From Ruminococcus sp. UBA4275 (GTDB taxonomy: Bacteria; Bacillota; Clostridia; Oscillospirales; Ruminococcaceae): 15,251 nt of DNA. The stretch spans positions 8,752 through 24,002 of the forward strand of contig DGVV01000090.1 in the NCBI GenBank assembly GCA_002395085.1, in the 5' to 3' direction. The notes under the pieces were generated by a model that saw only the letters and a list, made by a program, of their open reading frames with translations, ran no database searches and was not told where the DNA came from. Of the stretch, positions 1 through 5,718 are shown one piece after another (the stretch's first letter is position 1; each line of letters begins with the position of its first letter). The position numbers and the translations under genes are program-made.

Positions 1-1771
1 CTTCCGGCGTCTCGATCGGGCACATTCTGCCGTAATGCGAGTAGTGAACGTCACGAACCTCGAATCCGGCGCGGTCTCTGGTCAGACCGCCCGGACCCAG
101 TGCGGAGAGACGGCGCTTATGCGTCAGCTCAGCGAGCGGGTTGTTCTGATCCATGAACTGCGACAGCGGAGAAGATCCGAAGAACTCCTTGATTGCCGCG
201 GTAATCGGGCGGATATTGACGAGTGCCTGCGGGGTGAGCTTCTCCTCATCGTTTGCCTGAATGCCCATGCGCTCACGGATGACGCGCTCCATTCTGGCAA
301 AGCCGATGCGGAACTGATTCTGAAGCAGCTCACCGACGCTGCGGATACGGCGGTTGCCGAGGTGGTCGATGTCATCAGTCGTGCCGATGCCGTCGCAGAG
401 ATTGCAGAAGTAGCTGATGGTTGCAAAGATGTCATCTCTGGTGATGTGCTTCGGAACGAGCTTGTCTTTGTGGATGCGGAGCAGTCTGCGGAGTGCATCC
501 GCATCGCCGTCCGCCTCATCGAGCAGGACTCTCAGCTCACGGGCAGAGACCTTCTCATTGATGCCGTAGTCAGCGGGGTCGAAATCGGGGATGATGAGCT
601 TTGCATAGGGCAGAATATCGACCATGCCGTTGCCGAGGATCTTGACCTTGCGCTCCTTGTGGACGAGCTTGGTCTCATTGGTCTCCTCATTCTTCTCATA
701 CTCATGGATTTCCGCCATGACGAACGCTTCCGTCACGCCCGCCTGCTCAATCTCCTGTGCCAGCTCCGGCGTGACCTTCTGGCCCGCAACCGCGAGCTGC
801 TCACCGGTCATGGCGCTGAACACATCCTCAGCGAGCTTCTGGTCAACGAGACGGGAAGCGATGCCGAGCTTCTTGTTATACTTGTATCTGCCGAAACGGC
901 AGAGATCATAGCGTCTGGGATCGAAGAACAGGTTATCGACCAGCGTTCTGGCTGCATCAACCGTAGCCGGATCGCCCGGACGCAGCTTCTTGTAAACCTC
1001 AAGAAGTGCCTCGTTGATGTTCTTCTCCTCGGTTGCAGGATCGCCGTCGTCCTCTTTCTGTTCCTTCTGCTCGATGGTCGCGCGGAGGCGGTGGTCATCA
1101 CCGAAGAGGTCGAAGATCTTGTCATTCAGACCGACGCCGAGCGCGCGGATGAATGTGGTAATCGGGATCTTGCGGTTCTTATCAATCTTGACGTAGATGA
1201 CGTCATTGGAATCCATTTCATATTCGAGCCATGCGCCGCGGTTCGGGATGACTGTGGTATTGAACAGCATCTTGCCGGACTTATCGCGGGTGAAGCCGTA
1301 GTAGACGCCCGGCGAACGGACGAGCTGGGAGACAATGACACGCTCCGCGCCGTTGATGACGAACGTACCGGAGTCGGTCATGAGGGGCATATCGCCCATA
1401 TAGATTTCCTGCTCCTTGATCTCACCGGTCTCGATGTTGCGGAGCTGCACGCGCACGCTCAGCGGGGCGGCGTATGTGGCATCGCGCTCCTTGCACTGTG
1501 CAATGGTGTACTTGGTCTTGTCGGAGATCTTGAAATCGAGGAATGAAAGCTGAAGATTGCCGGCAAAATCCGTAATCGCAGCGACATCCTGGAAGACCTC
1601 TTTCAGGCCTTCATTCAGGAACCACTCGTAGGATTTCTTCTGCACCTCGATGAGGTTCGGCATCGAGAGAACCTCATTGATCTTGCCGAAGCTCTTACGG
1701 GTGTTTTTTCCGACCTGCACATCCTTGACGGCGACCTGCGTCATCGTTTCGGGATTATTCTGCAAGCTCAT
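1..1771 (-). CDS. rpoB: RNA polymerase beta subunit, N-terminal part (cut by window edge)
   Basis: Codons 1-590 of the beta subunit of RNA polymerase read leftward and run off the window. The reading begins MSLQNNPETM at 1771, seven bases after an AGGAGG ribosome binding site (1780-1785 on the plus strand). The beta protrusion and lobe domains fill roughly residues 20-480. The last ~60 residues are the fork region, which includes FFGSS, FMDQNNPL, THKRRLSALGPGG and, at the cut edge, CPIETPE. The residues matching E. coli Asp516, His526 and Ser531 are Asp541, His551 and Ser556, all wild type, so a rifampicin-sensitive enzyme is expected (inference from the family). The gene has its own consensus promoter and is not preceded by ribosomal protein genes. 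Identification is certain; only the 3' part is missing. Confidence 0.98.
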   Translation of the reverse strand, partial: MSLQNNPETMTQVAVKDVQVGKNTRKSFGKINEVLSMPNLIEVQKKSYEWFLNEGLKEVFQDVAAITDFAGNLQLSFLDFKISDKTKYTIAQCKERDATYAAPLSVRVQLRNIETGEIKEQEIYMGDMPLMTDSGTFVINGAERVIVSQLVRSPGVYYGFTRDKSGKMLFNTTVIPNRGAWLEYEMDSNDVIYVKIDKNRKIPITTFIRALGVGLNDKIFDLFGDDHRLRATIEQKEQKEDDGDPATEEKNINEALLEVYKKLRPGDPATVDAARTLVDNLFFDPRRYDLCRFGRYKYNKKLGIASRLVDQKLAEDVFSAMTGEQLAVAGQKVTPELAQEIEQAGVTEAFVMAEIHEYEKNEETNETKLVHKERKVKILGNGMVDILPYAKLIIPDFDPADYGINEKVSARELRVLLDEADGDADALRRLLRIHKDKLVPKHITRDDIFATISYFCNLCDGIGTTDDIDHLGNRRIRSVGELLQNQFRIGFARMERVIRERMGIQANDEEKLTPQALVNIRPITAAIKEFFGSSPLSQFMDQNNPLAELTHKRRLSALGPGGLTRDRAGFEVRDVHYSHYGRMCPIETPE

Positions 1772-1947
1772 GGGCAAAAACCTCCTGTCCTTTGTTTCAC
1801 GGTTCACACTTCACACGGCACAGTCCCCGCGGACGGAAAATCAGATTTCCGCAGCCGGAAAATTCCATTTCGGCAGGGACTTGACAAACCGCGGATTCTA
1901 TGCTATACTATTACGCGGAGAAATTCCGCTACGCCCTATTCAGGCAT
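1772..1947 (-). promoter_or_regulatory. rpoB 5' leader (about 176 nt)
   Basis: The predicted rpoB transcript starts near 1947, giving a leader of about 176 bases. Two small hairpins are visible. One is GCGGA/TCCGC at 1915-1929. The other is TTTCCG-CAGC-CGGAAA at 1846-1861, a 6-bp stem with a 4-base loop. The leader DNA also carries the whole rightward promoter at 1881-1909. I see no recognisable riboswitch or L10-type leader and no T-run after either hairpin, so attenuation is not supported by the sequence alone. Confidence 0.55.
1881..1909 (+). promoter_or_regulatory. Near-consensus rightward promoter facing the rpoB promoter
   Basis: TTGACA (1881-1886), a 17-base spacer and TATACT (1904-1909) form a near-perfect housekeeping promoter with a start expected around 1916. 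It lies inside the rpoB leader and points at the rpoB promoter. Its nearest downstream target is the short interval ending in the terminator at 2011-2042, so it may drive a small RNA. Read-through could reach the 24-codon reading frame at 2187. Confidence 0.8.
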
Positions 1948-1953
1948 TTTACT

Positions 1954-1982
1954 ATTATATATTATGCGTTTGAGTTTGTCAA
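1954..1982 (-). promoter_or_regulatory. Consensus sigma-70 promoter of rpoB
   Basis: On the minus strand TTGACA (1982-1977) and TATAAT (1959-1954) are separated by exactly 17 bases, a perfect match to the housekeeping consensus. The start is expected near 1947, pointing into rpoB. It shares an 11-base stretch, ACTTGACAAAC, with the rightward promoter at 1881. Confidence 0.9.
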
Positions 1983-2010
1983 GTCTTTCTCCTGATCTTT
2001 GGTTATTCTG

Positions 2011-2042
2011 CCGCGTTTCACGATAGTGGAGCGCGGTTTTTT
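2011..2042 (+). terminator. Intrinsic terminator of the candidate small RNA
   Basis: CCGCGTTTCAC (2011-2021) pairs with GTGGAGCGCGG (2026-2036) over 11 bp, including two G-U pairs, around a GATA loop. Six T residues follow directly (2037-2042). In the opposite direction no T-run follows, so it acts on the plus strand. Confidence 0.85.
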
Positions 2043-2111
2043 GGCGTTTCAGGCAGACTCCTCCCGCGCATTTTCCGCCGCCTGCCGTATGGCGCACACA
2101 GCAAAATTCAG

Positions 2112-2140
2112 ATAACAGCCCGCACATTCTGTGATAAAAT
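2112..2140 (+). promoter_or_regulatory. Possible extended -10 promoter of the 24-codon frame
   Basis: ATAACA (2112-2117), a 17-base spacer and TAAAAT (2135-2140) preceded by TGA (an extended -10 TGn) give a plausible housekeeping promoter. The -35 matches consensus at four of six positions. It would start a transcript near 2147 ending at the terminator at 2286-2318, about 170 bases. Confidence 0.45.
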
Positions 2141-2186
2141 GAGAACACAGACTCTGCATTCATTTTGATTACAAGGAGGAATCATC

Positions 2187-2261
2187 ATGCAAATGAAGAA
2201 AGCGGCGGCAGCTGCGATGGCACTGTGCATTCTGAGCGGCGCGGTTTGCCGCAGAGGATGA
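2187..2261 (+). CDS. 24-residue signal-peptide-like peptide, or remnant of a secreted-protein gene
   Basis: A strong AAGGAGG (2173-2179) precedes an ATG with good spacing. The frame reads MQMKKAAAAAMALCILSGAV and ends four residues later at TGA. This is a positively charged start plus hydrophobic core, as in a signal peptide, with nothing after it. Omitting one G in the run near 2243 would give an ending FAAEDDTRI with a textbook cleavage site, but that frame also stops within eight codons. The unit has its own possible promoter and terminator. Either it is a true micropeptide, or a secreted-protein gene that lost its body by deletion and frameshift. I cannot tell which. Confidence 0.4.
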   Translation: MQMKKAAAAAMALCILSGAVCRRG

Positions 2262-2285
2262 CACCCGCATATAATCAATCACCCC

Positions 2286-2318
2286 AAAGCCCTGAGAGCT
2301 GTTTCTCAGGGCTTTTCT
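2286..2318 (+). terminator. Strong intrinsic terminator
   Basis: AAAGCCCTGAGA (2286-2297) pairs perfectly with TCTCAGGGCTTT (2304-2315) around a six-base loop, followed by a T-rich tail (TTTTCTGTTT). It isolates the small upstream units from the large operon that starts at 2355. Confidence 0.92.
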
Positions 2319-2354
2319 GTTTATGAAGAAAGGCGTAATTTCACCTGCTTCCCA

Positions 2355-2383
2355 TTGCTTTTTCACGGAAGATGTGGTATAAT
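2355..2383 (+). promoter_or_regulatory. Extended -10 promoter of the large rightward operon
   Basis: TTGCTT (2355-2360), a 17-base spacer and TATAAT (2378-2383), with TGG immediately before the -10, form a strong extended -10 promoter. It sits just after a terminator and about 57 bases before the first gene. A start near 2390 is expected. No other promoter of this quality was seen downstream within the array. Confidence 0.85.
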
Positions 2384-2390
2384 AATATGG

Positions 2391-2412
2391 AGTATCATTT
2401 GTATTCGATACT
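2391..2412 (+). repeat. Inverted repeat at the operon start site
   Basis: AGTATC (2391-2396) and GATACT (2407-2412) are inverted copies around a ten-base centre. They lie at or just after the predicted transcription start. They could be an operator or a weak 5' hairpin. A second TATAAT (2416-2421) lies just downstream but lacks a good -35. Confidence 0.4.
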
Positions 2413-2439
2413 ATATATAATAAAAAAGGGGGATGCATT

Positions 2440-3114
2440 ATGCCTGCTTTGTTTGACGATACGGCACGGCTGGAACGATATGACCGCCTGCGCCGCAAAA
2501 AGAAAATATGTGAGAAAGTCTTTGACCTCGGACTCTGGGCAATCGTGATTGCCGGAATGCTTGGAATGTTTGTACAGGTCAGGAGCAGCGGTGGATTCAT
2601 CGGAGAGCTTTTCGGTATGATCTTCACGATCGCAGCCTATGCAGCCGGCGTCCTCGCACTGTATATGAAACGCTGGAAGATCACGCTCGGCATTCTCATC
2701 GCAGCCATTCTCCTGACCGTAATGGGTGTATTCGGCACAGGCATCCTCATCATGCTGATGCTTGTTATCCTGCCCTTTGACTTCATCTGGGAAAAGCTGG
2801 AACAGGAAGAAGGCTTCCCGCTCTTTGAAATTTCCATTCATGAGCAAAATAAGGAAATGCACAGATACATCGGGCAGATGGAACACCGCGCAGTCGAATC
2901 CGGCGCGCGCGTCATGCAGAATGACGCTCCCGATAACCGGATGCATGATCTGCTGGATGCCGGCAGCGATCCGGAGTCGCTTCCCGCTGCACTCCACGGC
3001 TATCATGACCGCACACAGGGCGCTGTTCCGCAGGTCATCGCGAAAGAAGCACACAGCACAACTATGGATACGCTGGAGGAGATCGGCGGATCATCCTCCA
3101 ATCAGTCATATTAA
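2440..3114 (+). CDS. Four-helix membrane protein, GFPLF-motif paralog 1
   Basis: Unrecognised 224-residue protein. The ATG at 2440 follows a purine-rich AAAAGGGGG site at the right spacing; an ATG seven bases upstream is out of frame. A charged cytoplasmic start (RLRRKKK around residue 20) leads into four hydrophobic segments at about 28-47, 53-76, 81-97 and 100-118. Then comes EEGFPLF (residues 123-129) and a hydrophilic tail of about 95 residues with no clear fold. The same layout and a related G-[YF]-P-x-F motif occur in the next two genes, so the three are likely old tandem duplicates. It is the first gene of the array and probably sits in the cytoplasmic membrane. No function is assigned. 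Confidence 0.88.
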   Translation: MPALFDDTARLERYDRLRRKKKICEKVFDLGLWAIVIAGMLGMFVQVRSSGGFIGELFGMIFTIAAYAAGVLALYMKRWKITLGILIAAILLTVMGVFGTGILIMLMLVILPFDFIWEKLEQEEGFPLFEISIHEQNKEMHRYIGQMEHRAVESGARVMQNDAPDNRMHDLLDAGSDPESLPAALHGYHDRTQGAVPQVIAKEAHSTTMDTLEEIGGSSSNQSY

Positions 3115-3142
3115 CCATATCTGAGAAAGGAAGGCGATCCCC

Positions 3143-4246
3143 ATGTCTGATGCACAGAAAACCATCAACCCGTTTACCGATGAAAAACCGCAGCTCGTTC
3201 ATTTTGAAGCAGACGAATCCCACTACGAATACTGCCGGATGCAGATGCACGAAATCGACAAAATTCACCGGCGTACATTCCTCTGCGATACGATCCTGTG
3301 CATTATGGTCTGCTTGCTCTCGGTGTTCAAATATTACATCGCAGGCTTTGATCTGTTCAGCCGCGCCCTCTCAACGGCTGACCGCGGCGGCTCGACTCCC
3401 GCAGGCGCTACCCTCGCCGCAGGTATGTTCGAGATTCTCGTAGCACTGGTCATCATCGTGCTGGGCTATCTCGCATGGGCAAATTTCCACACGCTCAATA
3501 TGTTCCTCGGCCTCTGGTATGCTCTTGTGACACTCCTAGGCATTATGCGGCTGGATGTTGTCTCCGCAGTGATCGGTGTGGTCGGTGTTGTGTTCTATGT
3601 TTTCTCGTTCCGCGCGATGACCCGTGAACAGTCACTCTCCGAAATGCCCGGCTACCCCAATTTCCAGGAGAAATTCGATATTTCCAAATCTGATATTGTG
3701 ATCCAGACCCTGCTGGCGCATCAGGGCGAACGCCGCACGAAGTCCACGCTGTTCACCACGGATTATTCGCTGCGCCGCAAGAAGAAAAAACCGGCAGTCT
3801 ACAGCAGCCCCGAAGCCGAAGATCCCGATTCCGGCAAGGCACTCGCGCTCGAACTGCAAAAGCATATTGATGAAGCACGCGATGCCAGACAGGCACGTAC
3901 CGCCATTGCTGTGCTGGATGCAGCCGCGGCTGCACAGAAGCGCGAAAAGGAAGCCGCTGCCGAGACATTGAAATCTGCTGCGGAGACTGTTTCCGAACCG
4001 GCAGCAGAGGAAATCGCTCCCGCCGCAGAACCGGCAGCAGAGGAAACCGTTCCCGCCGCAGAACCTTCTGCCGATGAAAGTGCTGCTGCAATCATTGCAG
4101 AGGCGGAAGCAAAGGCAAAGGAAATCCTCGCGGAAGCACTCGCAAAGGCAGAAGCAATCAAATCAGAACAGACATCTGCTCCCGCTGCCCCCGCAAAACC
4201 GAAGCAGCAGCAGCAGGGAGGTCAGAAGAAAAAGAAGAAACACTGA
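3143..4246 (+). CDS. Four-helix membrane protein with Ala/Glu-rich tail, GYPNF-motif paralog 2
   Basis: Unrecognised 367-residue protein starting 28 bases after its neighbour, with a GAAAGGAAGG ribosome binding site. A 45-residue cytoplasmic start precedes four hydrophobic segments at about 46-66, 91-113, 117-134 and 137-156. PGYPNF follows (residues 169-174). The rest is a long soluble tail: a basic patch RRKKKK (211-216), a likely coiled coil rich in Ala, Glu and Lys (about 230-340) and a Gln/Lys-rich end (QQQQGGQKKKKKH). The coiled-coil part contains an 11-residue tandem repeat. The tail could mediate self-assembly or partner binding at the membrane, but that is inference. The layout matches the genes on both sides. 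Confidence 0.9.
   Translation: MSDAQKTINPFTDEKPQLVHFEADESHYEYCRMQMHEIDKIHRRTFLCDTILCIMVCLLSVFKYYIAGFDLFSRALSTADRGGSTPAGATLAAGMFEILVALVIIVLGYLAWANFHTLNMFLGLWYALVTLLGIMRLDVVSAVIGVVGVVFYVFSFRAMTREQSLSEMPGYPNFQEKFDISKSDIVIQTLLAHQGERRTKSTLFTTDYSLRRKKKKPAVYSSPEAEDPDSGKALALELQKHIDEARDARQARTAIAVLDAAAAAQKREKEAAAETLKSAAETVSEPAAEEIAPAAEPAAEETVPAAEPSADESAAAIIAEAEAKAKEILAEALAKAEAIKSEQTSAPAAPAKPKQQQQGGQKKKKKH
3995..4060 (+). repeat. 33-bp tandem repeat within the membrane-protein tail
   Basis: Two consecutive 33-base units (3995-4027 and 4028-4060) differ at few bases and encode EPAAEEIAPAA and EPAAEETVPAA. A diverged third unit, EPSADESAAA, follows from 4061. This is a recent in-frame expansion in a low-complexity Ala/Glu-rich region and may vary between strains. 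Confidence 0.8.
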
Positions 4247-4277
4247 ACCACACATCTCAGAAAGGAATGACACAATC

Positions 4278-5180
4278 ATGATGATCTCACCGGAAGTACA
4301 GGCGCAGTATGAACATAACCGCGACAGAATGACCACAGCAAACAAGCAGCTTCGATGGTATCTGCGGCTTTCCGTTGCGCTGGCAGCAGCTTTTCTCGCT
4401 TTCACTTTCTTTCTCGCCGCGCACGCATCAACCGATGATGCCTACCGCGGTGCAGAGAAATTCTACTTCACCATGTCCATCGGCGTTACGCAGATTCTGC
4501 TGGCAATCGCTGCTGCTGTGCTGGGCTGGTTTGCATCTGCACGCAAGCGCTCCGCAGCATTCATCCTGATTGGCATTTTCGCCGTCTGCTCGCTGTGGGG
4601 CATTCTGCATACGAAAACCGGTTTCAGCGGCGTCACGTTGCTGCTCATGCTGGCGGGCATCGCGCTCAATCTCTGGGCGGTCTTTTTCCCGCTCAAGGAC
4701 ATCAGCGATCTGGAACAGCAGCCGGGGTATCCGCAGTTTGATCCGAAGCTGGATCAGCCCGCGGAATACGAAGCACCGCTCTATGTCACCGCACGGCAAT
4801 CTTCCGCTCAGATGGAAGCCATCGGCGCACCCGCTGCCGCAAAGACCACTCTGCGCAAAGGCATGGATGCCCTCCCCGCTGCCGATGCAGCCGCACTCGG
4901 CATCACGGATATGCTGGCACCCGCATCCGCACCGCAGGCAGCACCTTCGCAGCAGGCAGCAATGCCCGCGCCGGAGATCGCACTGGAAAAAATGGCGGAT
5001 CAGGCCGCGCACCGCACCGGTGAGCAGCCGCAGGCAACGCTCTCCGCCGAAAAACTGCTCGATGAAATGACGCCGGAAGCTGCATCGCATCTCTATCATC
5101 CGGATGCGGCTGCGCTGCCGGCAGCGGAGGAAGTCCGCGAAAGACTCGCCGCCATGAAGCGGGAGCAGGAAAACCGCTGA
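4278..5180 (+). CDS. Four-helix membrane protein, GYPQF-motif paralog 3
   Basis: Unrecognised 300-residue protein. The ATG at 4278 follows AGAAAGGAATG; the frame is open further upstream to 4074, but that part overlaps the previous gene and has no ribosome binding site. Four hydrophobic segments lie at about 28-49, 65-86, 92-110 and 117-137. They are followed by QQPGYPQF (residues 147-154) and a soluble tail of about 145 residues. The tail is rich in Ala, Pro and Gln and ends in a charged helix (REN... type, MKREQENR). The layout and the motif after the last helix match the two preceding genes. It begins 31 bases after its neighbour in the same transcript. The function is unknown. Confidence 0.9.
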   Translation: MMISPEVQAQYEHNRDRMTTANKQLRWYLRLSVALAAAFLAFTFFLAAHASTDDAYRGAEKFYFTMSIGVTQILLAIAAAVLGWFASARKRSAAFILIGIFAVCSLWGILHTKTGFSGVTLLLMLAGIALNLWAVFFPLKDISDLEQQPGYPQFDPKLDQPAEYEAPLYVTARQSSAQMEAIGAPAAAKTTLRKGMDALPAADAAALGITDMLAPASAPQAAPSQQAAMPAPEIALEKMADQAAHRTGEQPQATLSAEKLLDEMTPEAASHLYHPDAAALPAAEEVRERLAAMKREQENR

Positions 5181-5204
5181 CCTGACACGCAAAGGAGGCA
5201 TCCG

Positions 5205-5693
5205 ATGGAGCAGATCCATGCAGGCAAAAATATCGCATACGCCCTGCTCGGCTGGGTGCTGAGCAGCATCTCCCTGTTCGGCGGGGCGTGGCTGCAATAT
5301 TTCCGCTCCAATAAAACCGATGATTGCGCAGACAACGGCGGTTTTCTGCTTTCATGGTACTGGAGTGTGAATCCGGTATGCTATCTCGCGGGCAGCATTC
5401 TCTGCATCGGGTGCTTTGTGCTGATCTGGAAAACAATCCTGCGCGGCACACTGCGCGGTGTCCTGACGCTGAAAAAAGGCTGGACTCCGATCTGGTTTCT
5501 GCTGATGCTGCTCGCAATGGCGGTACAGCTTCTGCTGTATTTCATCGGGCTGTTTCTGAACGTCGCATTCTTTGATACGCCGAAGCCGGCATGGACACCG
5601 GCATTTATCTTTGTCTATCTGGGCATCATCCTGCTGACCGTCATCGCGGAAACAATCCGCTTCCGCAGACAAAACAGACAGCAGGCAGGCTGA
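5205..5693 (+). CDS. Small four-helix membrane protein, unknown
   Basis: Unrecognised 162-residue protein with a strong AAAGGAGG site and an ATG at 5205. Hydrophobic segments lie at about 10-32, 57-77, 95-120 and 130-150. A short polar loop with a CADNGG stretch follows the first, and the C-terminus is basic (RFRRQNRQQ), which suggests a cytoplasmic end. It lacks the G-[YF]-P-x-F motif and the long tail of the three genes before it, so it is probably not a paralog, although it shares their transcript (24-base gap). No function can be assigned. Confidence 0.85.
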   Translation: MEQIHAGKNIAYALLGWVLSSISLFGGAWLQYFRSNKTDDCADNGGFLLSWYWSVNPVCYLAGSILCIGCFVLIWKTILRGTLRGVLTLKKGWTPIWFLLMLLAMAVQLLLYFIGLFLNVAFFDTPKPAWTPAFIFVYLGIILLTVIAETIRFRRQNRQQAG

Positions 5694-5718
5694 ATTTACA
5701 GGAAAGGAGTTGACAGTG

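Larger units (their letters stand above)
1916..2042 (+). ncRNA. Candidate small RNA, about 127 nt
   Basis: This interval lies between a near-consensus promoter (1881-1909) and a strong intrinsic terminator (2011-2042) and has no credible gene. The 5' end GGAGAAA (1917-1923) can pair with TTTCTCC (1986-1992), closing a structure of about 76 bases ahead of the terminator hairpin. The first ~30 bases are complementary to the 5' end of the predicted rpoB transcript. An ATG at 1964 opens a 20-codon frame but has no ribosome binding site. I do not recognise a known RNA family; it does not look like 6S RNA in length or shape. Inferred from promoter plus terminator only. Confidence 0.5.

Noticed and set aside
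35..1546. A 503-codon open frame on the plus strand opposite rpoB
   Set aside because: It lies wholly antisense to a certain rpoB, has no ribosome binding site, and its composition is the mirror of rpoB codons.
1650..1973. A 107-codon plus-strand frame across the rpoB start and promoter region
   Set aside because: It overlaps the rpoB start codon, ribosome binding site and both promoters, and has no ribosome binding site of its own.
1916..2042. Identity of the candidate RNA as 6S RNA
   Set aside because: At ~127 nt it is shorter than usual 6S RNA and I see no long hairpin with a central open bubble.
4074..4277. N-terminal extension of the third membrane paralog to the start at 4074
   Set aside because: It would overlap the previous gene by over 170 bases, is basic low-complexity sequence, and the good ribosome binding site supports 4278.
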